This document shows, piece after piece, positions 45,745 to 54,500 of a stretch of DNA of 64,000 nt. Origin of the DNA: JADGHX01 sp037200125 (GTDB lineage: Bacteria > Pseudomonadota > Gammaproteobacteria > Steroidobacterales > Steroidobacteraceae); NCBI GenBank assembly GCA_037200125.1, contig JBBCGS010000005.1, positions 434,001-498,000 of the forward strand, read 5' to 3'. The notes beneath the pieces are model-generated. The model was not told the origin of the DNA and searched no databases. It was given only the letters and a program-made list of their open reading frames with translations. The number at the start of each line of letters is the position of its first letter. Position 1 is the stretch's first letter. Both the position numbers and the translations under genes were made by a program.

Positions 45745-46905
45745 GTGCATTTCGCCCTCAGCATCGGCGGTTTTGCGATTGGCACCACCGAGTTTGCGAC
45801 GATGAGCCTGCTGCGCTACTTCGCGCACGATCTGCGGATCGACGAGCCCACGGCCGGGCGCGTCATCAGCGCATATGCGCTCGGCGTCGTGGTGGGCGCT
45901 CCGATCATCGCGGTGCTGTCCGCCCGCTTGCCGCGCCGAACGCTATTGGTCGGGCTGATGATCCTGTTCGCCATCACGAATGGGCTGTCGGCCCTGGCGC
46001 CGAGCTATGAATGGATGCTCGCGGCTCGCTTCCTGAGCGGACTTCCGCACGGCGCCTATTTCGGTATCGCAGCCCTCGTGGCCGCTTCGCTCGTTCCGCC
46101 GGAACGGCGCACGCAGGCGGTCGGGCGAGTGTTATTGGGGCTGACGGTGGCGACCATCGTCGGCGTTCCCCTGGCGAACTGGCTCGGCCAGGCGGTCGGA
46201 TGGCGCTGGGGATTCGCGCTCGTCACGGCGCTCTCCCTGGCCTGCGCGACGATGGTGTGGATCTTTGCCCCAGCCGATCGCCCTGCCGCGACGGCGAGCC
46301 CACTGCGGGAGCTCACGGCGCTGCGCAGCCCACACGTGTGGCTCACGCTCGGCATCGGCGCCATCGGCTTCGGTGGAATCTTCTCGGTCTACACCTATCT
46401 CGGGTCCACGCTCATCGATGTGACGCACGTGTCGGCAGCGGTAACACCGTTCGTCTTCGCGGCATTCGGTATCGGAATGACTGCGGGAAACCTGCTCGTC
46501 CCGCGATACGCGGACCGGGCGGTCATGGCAACCGCCGGCAAATTGCTCGTCTGGTCGGCAATAGTGCTCGGTCTATATACGGTAGCCGCGCACAACATCT
46601 GGACCGTGACTCTCGATGTGATCGCGATCGGCTTCGGCGGGGCGCTCGCCACAGTACTGCAGACCCGGCTCATGGATGTCGCAGGCGAAGCTCAGAGCCT
46701 CGCCGCGGCGCTGAATCACTCCGCCTTCAACGTCGCCAACGCGCTGGGGCCCTGGCTCGGCGGCATGGCCGTCGCTGCGGGGTTCGGCTGGCCATCGACC
46801 GGCCTGGTCGGGAGCGCGCTGGCTGTGGGCGGGCTGCTGGTCTGGGCCGTGGCCGCGATGATCTCGTCTCCGAAGGCGGCGGCGGGGCTCGATCGCGCAG
46901 CGTAA
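45745..46905 (+). CDS. MFS transporter, DHA1 (AraJ/Cmx-like) family
   Basis: About 386 residues and twelve predicted membrane segments, starting FALSIGGFAIGTTEFATMSL, the signature opening of sugar/drug efflux MFS proteins such as AraJ and chloramphenicol exporters. The loop motif LSARLPRRTLLVG (motif A region) follows helix 2. It is a proton-driven exporter of unknown substrate. GTG 45745 has no Shine-Dalgarno site, whereas GGAAGGG at 45703-45709 is well spaced from ATC 45715 in the same frame, which would give the N-terminus IIKTPTHPALVHF; a non-canonical start is therefore possible. It is monocistronic and converges on the next gene. Confidence 0.87.
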   Translation: MHFALSIGGFAIGTTEFATMSLLRYFAHDLRIDEPTAGRVISAYALGVVVGAPIIAVLSARLPRRTLLVGLMILFAITNGLSALAPSYEWMLAARFLSGLPHGAYFGIAALVAASLVPPERRTQAVGRVLLGLTVATIVGVPLANWLGQAVGWRWGFALVTALSLACATMVWIFAPADRPAATASPLRELTALRSPHVWLTLGIGAIGFGGIFSVYTYLGSTLIDVTHVSAAVTPFVFAAFGIGMTAGNLLVPRYADRAVMATAGKLLVWSAIVLGLYTVAAHNIWTVTLDVIAIGFGGALATVLQTRLMDVAGEAQSLAAALNHSAFNVANALGPWLGGMAVAAGFGWPSTGLVGSALAVGGLLVWAVAAMISSPKAAAGLDRAA

Positions 46906-46911
46906 GCCGCA

Positions 46912-46937
46912 CCGGCGCGCCACGTCCGACGCGCCGG
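46912..46937. terminator. bidirectional hairpin between convergent genes
   Basis: An 8-bp stem CCGGCGCG / CGCGCCGG (46912-46919, 46930-46937) with a 10-nt loop lies between the MFS stop and the stop of the following minus-strand gene. Confidence 0.55.
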
Positions 46938-46989
46938 CATCAAGCGGCAGGGAGTTGCACTCGCAATCGTGCCGCATCCCCGCCGCGCG

Positions 46990-47673
46990 TCAGGCGCCAA
47001 TCAGCCGACGACGCTGGTCGCCGATGCGGATCGCAAGATCGTAGATCTGCCACACGTCCGCGTTGCGCGTGAAATTCTGGCCCGACCGCGGATCGTAGTC
47101 CGTCGGAAGCTGCAACCCTTCCGCGGCGTACGCATCGATACCGCGCCGTTTGCAGACGTCCCAGCATCGCCAGGCGTGATCGTGATGGCCGATCACTGCC
47201 GTTTTGCCGAGCGCGGCCGGGCCACCTTCTCTCTCGAGAATCTGGTCGGTAACACCAGCGGTGCTGAGATAGATCATCTCGCCCTTGTCCGTGTACAGGC
47301 GCTCGAGGGAAACCACATCCTTCATGCCGTACTTCGAGTCGAGCACACGCGCCACTTCCCACTGCGCGTAGCGCTTGGCACGTGGAGCTGCGGCAACGAG
47401 CTTCGCCATGCAATCAGCGAGCTGCTCGTTGATGGGACCGGGCAACGGCTCGAGCGTCGGGTCTTCGCGGTCGATGAAGCCCAGCGAATACGCAATGATC
47501 GAATCGATCGAGGCCACCGGAATCGTGGGCGGGCGCCATGTCAGCGCCACATCGAACAGGTACTGCGCGAGCCGCGCGGCGGCGGCCGGGTCGCCGACCT
47601 GCGCGACCAGCCGCCGCGTCACTGCGGAAATCACTTCTTCGTCGCTGATGGCGTCGCGCTTTATTTCTTTCAC
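46990..47673 (-). CDS. uncharacterised protein, weakly YdcF/DUF218-like
   Basis: 227 residues from GTG 47673, with GGGA 6 nt upstream. I do not recognise the whole protein. The C-terminal part (TAVIGHHDHAWRCWDVCKRR, then GIDAYAAEGLQLPTDYDPRS) resembles the His/Cys-containing end of YdcF/SanA-type DUF218 proteins, but the match is loose. There is no signal peptide or membrane helix, so it is likely cytoplasmic. It stands alone between the MFS gene and TBDR7. Confidence 0.7.
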   Translation of the reverse strand: MKEIKRDAISDEEVISAVTRRLVAQVGDPAAAARLAQYLFDVALTWRPPTIPVASIDSIIAYSLGFIDREDPTLEPLPGPINEQLADCMAKLVAAAPRAKRYAQWEVARVLDSKYGMKDVVSLERLYTDKGEMIYLSTAGVTDQILEREGGPAALGKTAVIGHHDHAWRCWDVCKRRGIDAYAAEGLQLPTDYDPRSGQNFTRNADVWQIYDLAIRIGDQRRRLIGA

Positions 47674-47762
47674 TCGATTCCCAACCTCAACAGGATTTCA
47701 GGGAACGAGCGAGAAGATGCTACACCGCAATCATCGGGCAAAATCCGCCGTCTGCGACGTGA

Positions 47763-50492
47763 CTAGAACGTACCCCGCAAGGTCAGCATGAAATTGCGCG
47801 GATCGCCGTACCAGTTGCCGCCATCGCTGCTCCCCGCGGTCTGGTAGTACGTCTTGTCCGTGACGTTGTTGATGTTGAGCGCGGCGTTCCAGTTCCGATC
47901 GAGCTGATACGCGATGCGGGCCGAGAACACCGCGTAGAAGTCTTGGCTGAACTGATAAGGCACGGTCTTGCCGGTTTGGCAGATCGCAGTGACATTCCCG
48001 TTCGCGTCGGTGCCGTAGTTATAAGCCGTGCACGCGGCACCCGCGTTGAAGCTTCTCGTTTGCGAGTTCACACCGCCACCGATGCTGAGCCGCCGCCACC
48101 AATCACCGTTCTGAAACTGGTAGGACGACCAGAGCTTCAGCAGATGCTTGGGCGCCCGGCTGATGAGTGGTGTCTTCGGCCCGGTGTAGCCCACGGGGTA
48201 GTTGGCGGTTCCTTTTCTGACACTCTCGTTGAACGTATAGCCCCCCGACAATTGCCAGCCGCGCGTCAGCTCGCCAGTGACCTCGAGGTCCGCACCGTGA
48301 CTTTCGTTAGCCTGCTTGTCGCTCGACAAAGTAGTGTAGCAACACGAATGGAAGCGGTCCGGCGCGGCGCCTTGTGTCGCTGCATAGGGGCCGTAGTCGA
48401 CCAATAGCGGATAGTTCTTCTGCACGATTCGATAGGCGCCGAGTGTCGCATTGAGCCGATTATCCGGCGTCGCGAACTTCAGGCCGGCCTCGACATTGCT
48501 TCCGGTCAGCGGATCGATGGAGTTCAGCTGCTCATCGAGCATCCTCTCCTGTGAAACGTAAATATCCGTGTAGCTCGCGTACGCCGAAAGGGTCTTGCTC
48601 ACGTCGTAGACCACGGAATAGGTCGGTGGCCACGACAGGTTGTGATCCGTTCCGCGGTTTACACGCCCCGGCCCGGTCGCTCCCGCATCCGTGCGATAGG
48701 TATTGAGCTGAGACGCATAGGAATACGAGCTGTAACGCAGGCCCGTGATGAAGTGCAGAGGCTCGAGCAGGGTCAGGCGCAGCGTCGTATAAGCCATCAT
48801 TACTTTCTGGCTCGCCTGCGCCAACGTGTAGTTGACGCGCGGATCGGCCGGCTCCGGATAAGCGCCCGGATTGAAGTTGAATACGTTCGCCTGCGGCAGC
48901 GGAGACGGAAACAGACCGCTGGAATACTGGAATCCCGTCTCGTCGCCGTGAACCGTCTGATAGCTGGTGCCGAATACGAGCTGCTGGCGATGGCCGAACA
49001 GCGGGAACGATCCGGTGAGCGTGAGATCCGCCATGTTCTGGACACTTGGGTAAGGGCCCAGCTTGGATCCCCTTATCGTCGGCCCCTGATCCGTCACCGG
49101 GTTTATGGCGCCCGCAACCGATCCGACTTTCTCCACGGACTGCTGGTTCGTTCGCGTCAGGTTGAGCTTCGCGGACCAGTTGTCTCCCAGGCGCTGCTCC
49201 ACCTGCGCGAACGCTTCCTTCGTGTCGAAATTCCATTGATTCCAGGGGAAGCACAGACAGGTGTCGTGCGACAGCTTCGCATCATCACCGTTCTGGAAGC
49301 GAGGCAGACCGCCGATCCACGGCACATTGTTCTGCCGGGTCACGCTCACGCCGCCACTCACCAACGTCGTCGGTGTAAGGTCTCCTTCGAGGATGCCGTA
49401 GACGAGCGTGCGATTGGTCGTAGCGATATCGTAGAAATAATCCTGGTCGAGATAGGAGAGCACCACTCTGCCACGCACTCTGCCGTCCAGAGCCAGCGGG
49501 CCGGCGACGTCTATCATGGCTCGCTCATTGCTCCAGCTTCCAGAGGCGCCTTCGACGACCACCTGCGAATGATCGAGAGGACGCTTGCGAGTGAGATTGA
49601 TCACTCCAGCCGGATCTCCATAGCCGACGAACTGCCCGTCCGCTCCGCGCAGGAGCTCGACATGATCGTACTCAGCCATGTCGATGATGGGGACGTAGTT
49701 GGAGCCGCCTGCCAGCCCGCCGGGCAGCGACTGGCCAGCCGCTGTGAGCGGCGCTCCGCCATCGACCTGGAGCGTGGTGATCCGAAACCCTCTGGAATAG
49801 AAGGTGGGATTGATGTTCGATCCGCCCGAGTTGTTGTCGCCCGCGATGACCGAGATCCCCGTCGCCTGGTTCATGATCGACGTGAAGTCCGTCAGATTCT
49901 GGTCTCGCATGCGTTGCTGCGTGATCACGCTCACCGACTGCGGCGTGTCCTTGATTGACTGCGGCATCTTGCTCGCGATCGAGAGTGCACTACTCGTGTA
50001 GCTACCAGTGCCTTCCGTCGCCGTCGGGTCCGTGCTGCCGTTCGCGCCGGCCGCCACGCTTTGCGAGCTCGCGCCCTCTACGCGCACCGGCCCCAGCTGA
50101 CGCGGACTGGAGTCCGCCGCAACCGCCTCCGAGCCCCGCTTCACGATCACGACCACCGATCCATTGATGAGCCGGAACGCGAGATCCGTTCCCGCCAGAA
50201 GCTTCGCGAGCGCCTCGCGTGGCACGTCGCCGCCCTTCACCGCCTGCACAGAAATTCCCTGCACGAGCTTGCTCGTGTACGACATCTGCAAACCGCTTTG
50301 CAGCCCGAAGGTCGTCAGCGCATCCGCGAGGCTCGAAGCGGGAATGTCGAAAGCCTGGGCGCTTTCAACGTTCCTGGCTTCCGCCGCTTCAGACTGCGCC
50401 AGCGCCGGCGGAGCCAGCGAGATCAACGGAACGCAAGCCAGCGAAGAAAACGCGAGCCCGCGCAGACTCGGCAATCGAAGCAAATGATGCAT
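47763..50492 (-). CDS. TonB-dependent siderophore-type receptor/transducer (TBDR7)
   Basis: 909 residues from ATG 50492 (GGGGAG upstream). Signal peptide (LAFSSLACVPLISLAPPALA), STN (FDIPASSLADALTTFGLQSG), plug (TPQSVSVITQQRM, ELLRGADGQFVGYGDPAG) and barrel ending NFMLTLRGTF. Both loop cysteine motifs occur (DTCLCFPWN, HSCCYTTL). It ends the set sigma8-FecR8-TBDR7. Confidence 0.93.
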   Translation of the reverse strand: MHHLLRLPSLRGLAFSSLACVPLISLAPPALAQSEAAEARNVESAQAFDIPASSLADALTTFGLQSGLQMSYTSKLVQGISVQAVKGGDVPREALAKLLAGTDLAFRLINGSVVVIVKRGSEAVAADSSPRQLGPVRVEGASSQSVAAGANGSTDPTATEGTGSYTSSALSIASKMPQSIKDTPQSVSVITQQRMRDQNLTDFTSIMNQATGISVIAGDNNSGGSNINPTFYSRGFRITTLQVDGGAPLTAAGQSLPGGLAGGSNYVPIIDMAEYDHVELLRGADGQFVGYGDPAGVINLTRKRPLDHSQVVVEGASGSWSNERAMIDVAGPLALDGRVRGRVVLSYLDQDYFYDIATTNRTLVYGILEGDLTPTTLVSGGVSVTRQNNVPWIGGLPRFQNGDDAKLSHDTCLCFPWNQWNFDTKEAFAQVEQRLGDNWSAKLNLTRTNQQSVEKVGSVAGAINPVTDQGPTIRGSKLGPYPSVQNMADLTLTGSFPLFGHRQQLVFGTSYQTVHGDETGFQYSSGLFPSPLPQANVFNFNPGAYPEPADPRVNYTLAQASQKVMMAYTTLRLTLLEPLHFITGLRYSSYSYASQLNTYRTDAGATGPGRVNRGTDHNLSWPPTYSVVYDVSKTLSAYASYTDIYVSQERMLDEQLNSIDPLTGSNVEAGLKFATPDNRLNATLGAYRIVQKNYPLLVDYGPYAATQGAAPDRFHSCCYTTLSSDKQANESHGADLEVTGELTRGWQLSGGYTFNESVRKGTANYPVGYTGPKTPLISRAPKHLLKLWSSYQFQNGDWWRRLSIGGGVNSQTRSFNAGAACTAYNYGTDANGNVTAICQTGKTVPYQFSQDFYAVFSARIAYQLDRNWNAALNINNVTDKTYYQTAGSSDGGNWYGDPRNFMLTLRGTF

Positions 50493-50605
50493 GTGTCTCC
50501 CCGAACGTAATCTGTCTCATACGGCAGCGTTCTGGAGCTCAGGTCCGATGCGCGCCGCCTGAGGAGATGAACGTTGGCGGCGCGACACCCTCTACCGCGG
50601 CGGGA

Positions 50606-51691
50606 TTATTCGTTTGCGGGCTCGCGTCCCAGCAGCAGGTGCTCGCCACCGTTCGCGCGCGCCCGCACCGGCAGCGTGTTCTCGAGTGCCAGCTCGAAAG
50701 AAACGACGTCTCCGATTCGAAAGACTCCGCTCACCGTCAGCGTACGCAGCGAGGGGTCGCCTATGCGCAACCTGGTTGCGGCGGCGTATCGGTTCACTTC
50801 TTCCACGGCCTGCGCCAACGGCATGTCGCGCATGATGAGCCGGCCGGTGTGCCACGCTGTAGTGGCCTCGATATCAGCGGTGGTTGTCCGCCATTCCAGA
50901 CGGGACGCCGCGCGGGTCGCCAGCTGTCCGGGTTTGAGAACGATGGCACCGGGTTGCGCGTGACCGTTCGCATCGATCGGCTCCAGGCGCACGGAGCCGT
51001 CGATCAGAACGACCTGCATTTCATCGAGCTTGGTGCGTATCTCGAAGCGCGTTCCGAGCACCGTCGTTCGCCCGAGCACCGCCGTTACCACGAACGGCCG
51101 CGACTTGTTCGGCGTGACGTCGAAGAATGCAGCGCCGCGCTTCAACGAAATCTCGCGCTGGCTCGCGCCATAACGAACTTCTATCTCGCTGTCTGTATCG
51201 AGCGTAACGACGGACCCGTCCGCCAGACTCACCGTCAGCGTCTCGCCAACCGCCGTCTCGTAGTTTTTCGGCAGCAGGCTGCCCGAGACCAACCATGCGC
51301 CGACGAGCACGAGGACGACTGACGCCGCAACAGCGAGACTTCGAGTAGGCCAGCGATGACGTCGCGTACCGCTCGACGCGCCCGGATCGCTCGACATCGG
51401 GGCCTCATCGGCCGTACCCGCCGCGCTCGACCCGTCCGGATCATCTGCCGTTCGCGCGCGCACGGGAGCGGCGGCCTCCGCCAGATCCAAAATCTCCGGC
51501 TGGCGCACGGCCACACCCAATCGCGCCCAGGTCGCCTGCGTTTTCGCGTAGGCCACCCGATGCGCGGCATCGGCGCCGAGCCAGCACTGAAACGCCGCCT
51601 CTTCCGCCTGCGCATCCGCAGGATGCAGACGCCGCGCGAACCACTCGGCGGCCTGCTCATCGGCAACACTGGCGACTCTTGGGAATGCCAT
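50606..51691 (-). CDS. FecR-type transmembrane anti-sigma regulator (FecR8)
   Basis: Start ATG 51691, 23 bases after the sigma8 stop; the frame continues upstream to 51856 inside sigma8. Sigma-binding domain (AAEWFARRLHPADAQAEEAA), transmembrane helix (SLAVAASVVLVLVGAWLVSG), periplasmic FecR domain (GETLTVSLADGSVVTLDTDS; SRPFVVTAVLGRTTVLGTRF) and C-terminal module (DMPLAQAVEEVNRYAAATRL). A long acidic linker (ARTADDPDGSSAAGTADEAP) separates the first two parts. Confidence 0.92.
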   Translation of the reverse strand: MAFPRVASVADEQAAEWFARRLHPADAQAEEAAFQCWLGADAAHRVAYAKTQATWARLGVAVRQPEILDLAEAAAPVRARTADDPDGSSAAGTADEAPMSSDPGASSGTRRHRWPTRSLAVAASVVLVLVGAWLVSGSLLPKNYETAVGETLTVSLADGSVVTLDTDSEIEVRYGASQREISLKRGAAFFDVTPNKSRPFVVTAVLGRTTVLGTRFEIRTKLDEMQVVLIDGSVRLEPIDANGHAQPGAIVLKPGQLATRAASRLEWRTTTADIEATTAWHTGRLIMRDMPLAQAVEEVNRYAAATRLRIGDPSLRTLTVSGVFRIGDVVSFELALENTLPVRARANGGEHLLLGREPANE

Positions 51692-51714
51692 TTCTGTATA
51701 AACGCTTGCGCGCC

Positions 51715-52251
51715 TCAACCCTCTACCTTCATTCGGCAATGGAGCAGGGCTGTGGAGATGTATTTCGCAACCATCTGCTGCGAAAGCCCCATCTGGACGG
51801 CGATCTGCGGATACGTCAATCCGTGCAGGCGGCTCAGCAGAAACGCCTCCCGACACTTGGGCTTCAGCTCCTGAATGGCGGCGATGAGCAATCGCAGCTC
51901 TTCCTCGCCGGAAACGCTCTGCTCGTGCGTCGGCAGATCCGCGACGATCTCGACATCGCCAATAGGAACGTGATCCTGCGCGTGGCGCACGTTGCGCTGG
52001 CGAAAGTGGTCGCTCACCACGCTCTGCGCCACGCGGAACATCAGCGCTTCCGGCGCCACGAGCTGCGGGCGGGATTCATAGCGGAGCAACCGAAGCGAGG
52101 TTTCCTGCACGGCATCCGCCGCGTCGGCATCGTTACGCAAGCGACGCCGAAAGAAGCCCAGCAGCGCATGTCCCCGGCGGAGCAGAAGCTCCCCGACCGT
52201 GCTGCCGGGGGACTCCGCCGCCTCGGATGCCTCTGGGCTGAACTGTTTCAA
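51715..52251 (-). CDS. ECF sigma factor, FecI-like (sigma8)
   Basis: 178 residues with region 2 (NDADAADAVQETSLRLLRYE; APEALMFRVAQSVVSDHFRQ) and region 4 (LKPKCREAFLLSRLHGLTYP; QIAVQMGLSQQMVAKYISTA). First gene of the TBDR7 module. An ABC exporter gene ends 195 bases upstream on the same strand; I see no T-tailed terminator in that gap, only scattered GC-rich short repeats. Confidence 0.92.
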   Translation of the reverse strand: MKQFSPEASEAAESPGSTVGELLLRRGHALLGFFRRRLRNDADAADAVQETSLRLLRYESRPQLVAPEALMFRVAQSVVSDHFRQRNVRHAQDHVPIGDVEIVADLPTHEQSVSGEEELRLLIAAIQELKPKCREAFLLSRLHGLTYPQIAVQMGLSQQMVAKYISTALLHCRMKVEG

Positions 52252-52445
52252 CTTCGTTGCGGGCCGAACTGCGGCAAAGAACGCCCGACATGCCGTGACG
52301 GCCCGGCGGGATGTACACCCTTAACGACTGAGCGGCGCGCAGACCGCAACCGTCCGCGCGGCAAGCTCGCCCGGCGGCTCCGCAGCGCGTTTCACGCCCG
52401 AAAAAGACGCTCTCTCCTCAGCCGCCCGGCGATTGAGGGCTTCTT

Positions 52446-54296
52446 CTATCGGTAACCCTTTGCCTGCAGGAGGAAGAGCCGCGAGTAAGCCCCCGCGTCG
52501 CGCATCAGTTCGTCATGCGTACCGCGCTCGATGACCCTGCCCTTCTCCAGCACCACGATCTGGCTTGCCATGCGCACGGTCGAGAACCGATGCGAGATGA
52601 GAATGGCGATACGCTGTTTCATGAGCGCCCGGAAATGCTCGAAGATCTCCGCCTCGGCGGCGGCGTCCATCGCGGCTGTGGGCTCGTCGAGCACCACGAT
52701 ATCGGCATCGGTGCGCATGAAGGCCCGGGACAGCGCGATCTTCTGCCACTGCCCGCCCGAAAGCTCACGTCCCTCGTCGAACCACTTCCCGAGCCGCGTC
52801 CGAAACCCGCCCGGCATCGCGACCACGAAAGGTGTGGCAAGCCCCTTGTCCGCCGCGGCCCGCCAGCGCGACTCGTCCTCGTAGTAACGCACATCGCCCG
52901 CCCCCACATTTTCGCCAACCGTGAACTGGTAGCGCGTGAAGTCCTGGAAGATGACGCCGACGCGGCGCCGAAGCGCATCTTCGTCCCATGCTTCGAGATC
53001 GAGACCGTCGAGAAGGATGCGTCCGGCGGTTGGCGTGTAGAGCCGTGTGAGCAGCTTGATCAACGTCGTCTTGCCGGAGCCGTTCTCGCCGACGAGCGCG
53101 AGAGACTCCCCCGGCCGCACGTGAAGCGTCACATCGCTCAACGCCGGCCGCGCGATGCCGGGGTAGTGATAACTCACCTGCTCGAAACGAATGCCGTCCC
53201 GAGGGTGGGGGCCGCACTGCAAGCCACCGGCCGCGCGCGATCGCGACGGCGTCTCGAGAAACTCGTAGAGCGTCGACAGATAGAGCGTGTCGTCATAGAG
53301 ACGATTGACCGAAGCGAGCGCCGTTCCAACGGCTCCCTGCCCGCTTCGAAACAGCGACAGATACATCGTCATCTGGCCGAGCGTGGTTCGCCCGACGATC
53401 GTGGAAAACGCGATCCACGCATACGCGCCGTAATAAGCCGCTGTGCCGATGAGACTCAGCGCAAGACTCGCGGACTGGTGGCGCAGCGTGAGCTGGCGCT
53501 GCTCATCGTGATACTGGCGGAAGTTCGCGCGGTAGCGGTCGAGCAGCATGGGCCCGAGGCCGAACAGCTTCACCTCCTGCACGTGGTCGTCGCGCGAAAT
53601 GACGGTCTCGAGGTAGCTCTGCATGCGCAGATCCGGCGAGCGGCGCCGGAACAGCTTGAACGCGGCCTGCGAGTAACGCGCTTCAGCGATGAACGTAGGC
53701 ACACCTGCGAGCAGCAGCACCGCCATTGCCCACGGCGAGAAGCCGATCAGCAGCGCGGCGTAGCTCGCGAGCGAGATGCCTTCGCGAAGCAGGCCAATGA
53801 CATTCGTGACGAACGAAAGCGGGCGGCTCGTCGCCTCCCGCTGTGCGCGAAGCAGCTTGTCGTAGAGCTCCGAGTTCTCGAAGTGCCGCAGCTCGAGCGT
53901 CAGCGCCTTCTCGAGAATCATCACGTTCACGCGGTGGCCGAGCCGGTCGCGCAGCAAGGACTGACACATGCCCGAGCCGCGCTGCGCGATCGCCGAGAGC
54001 GCGACGAGCAACCCCTCCAGCGCGACCAGCTCCATCACGTGCATTCGAGGCGCAACGCCCGCGCTTGCGGCGGCCCTGGCCGCCGCGACGACTCCATCGA
54101 CGATAAGGGCGCCGACATAGGCGATCACGGCTGGGGCGACGCCCGAAACGATGGTGACGAGCGCGACCACGATCGTCAGCGCGGGACTCGTCGTCCACAC
54201 GAGCTCGGCGGCCCGACGGCCGTATTGCAGGATGCGTGCGGAGCGAACGCCCGCCACAGGAGAAGGAGACGACGAGGGGGACGCGGGTTCCGGCAA
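52446..54296 (-). CDS. ABC-type exporter half-transporter (membrane and ATPase domains fused)
   Basis: 616 residues. The N-terminal half has about six membrane segments (for example LTIVVALVTIVSGVAPAVIA and SLIGTAAYYGAYAWIAFSTI). The C-terminal ATPase has Walker A GENGSGKTTL, Q-loop FQDFTRYQFT, signature LSGGQWQKIALSRAF, Walker B IVVLDEP and H-loop ISHRF. It should work as a homodimer exporting a lipid, drug or peptide; the substrate is not readable. The start is TTG 54296 with no Shine-Dalgarno site, 6 bases after the stop of a small conserved ORF, so translation may depend on reinitiation. GTG 54254 is another candidate. Confidence 0.9.
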   Translation of the reverse strand: MPEPASPSSSPSPVAGVRSARILQYGRRAAELVWTTSPALTIVVALVTIVSGVAPAVIAYVGALIVDGVVAAARAAASAGVAPRMHVMELVALEGLLVALSAIAQRGSGMCQSLLRDRLGHRVNVMILEKALTLELRHFENSELYDKLLRAQREATSRPLSFVTNVIGLLREGISLASYAALLIGFSPWAMAVLLLAGVPTFIAEARYSQAAFKLFRRRSPDLRMQSYLETVISRDDHVQEVKLFGLGPMLLDRYRANFRQYHDEQRQLTLRHQSASLALSLIGTAAYYGAYAWIAFSTIVGRTTLGQMTMYLSLFRSGQGAVGTALASVNRLYDDTLYLSTLYEFLETPSRSRAAGGLQCGPHPRDGIRFEQVSYHYPGIARPALSDVTLHVRPGESLALVGENGSGKTTLIKLLTRLYTPTAGRILLDGLDLEAWDEDALRRRVGVIFQDFTRYQFTVGENVGAGDVRYYEDESRWRAAADKGLATPFVVAMPGGFRTRLGKWFDEGRELSGGQWQKIALSRAFMRTDADIVVLDEPTAAMDAAAEAEIFEHFRALMKQRIAILISHRFSTVRMASQIVVLEKGRVIERGTHDELMRDAGAYSRLFLLQAKGYR

Positions 54297-54302
54297 GAGC
54301 GG

Positions 54303-54389
54303 TTACGGGATCCGCGCCAGGCGGGCGGCAAATCGGGAGGTGCTTGCTGTCATTGCGGCGGGCACATGGTAGGGGGGCCGTGCCGGCAT
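54303..54389 (-). CDS. small leader ORF before the ABC exporter
   Basis: 28 codons from ATG 54389 with GGTGGG about 5 nt upstream; the stop lies 6 bases before the ABC start. The peptide includes YHVPAAMTASTSR, the counterpart of the leader ORF before the AAA operon. The start codon and ribosome-binding region are identical in the two copies. Between the copies, base changes in the shared core are both silent and amino-acid changing, so coding constraint is not proven. Confidence 0.45.
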   Translation of the reverse strand: MPARPPYHVPAAMTASTSRFAARLARIP

Positions 54390-54488
54390 GAGCACCCACC
54401 AAAGTACTGACCTTCCCTGTTTCGTGCGCACGGGCTCGCACGGCTGCCTCAACCCGAAGGACCAAAGCCGGGAAACGCCGAGCCAGAT
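54340..54488 (-). promoter_or_regulatory. conserved leader element, copy 2
   Basis: Second copy of the element at 36411-36536: matching blocks at 54340-54371 (29/32) and 54387-54410 (24/24), and GAGCCAGAT at 54480-54488. The inner part differs in sequence but again offers a stem (CTTCCC...GGGAAA) with an inner GTGCG / CGCAC hairpin. It overlaps the space between the GGDEF gene stop and the ABC exporter start. Confidence 0.6.
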
Positions 54489-54500
54489 CAGCAGCACCGC

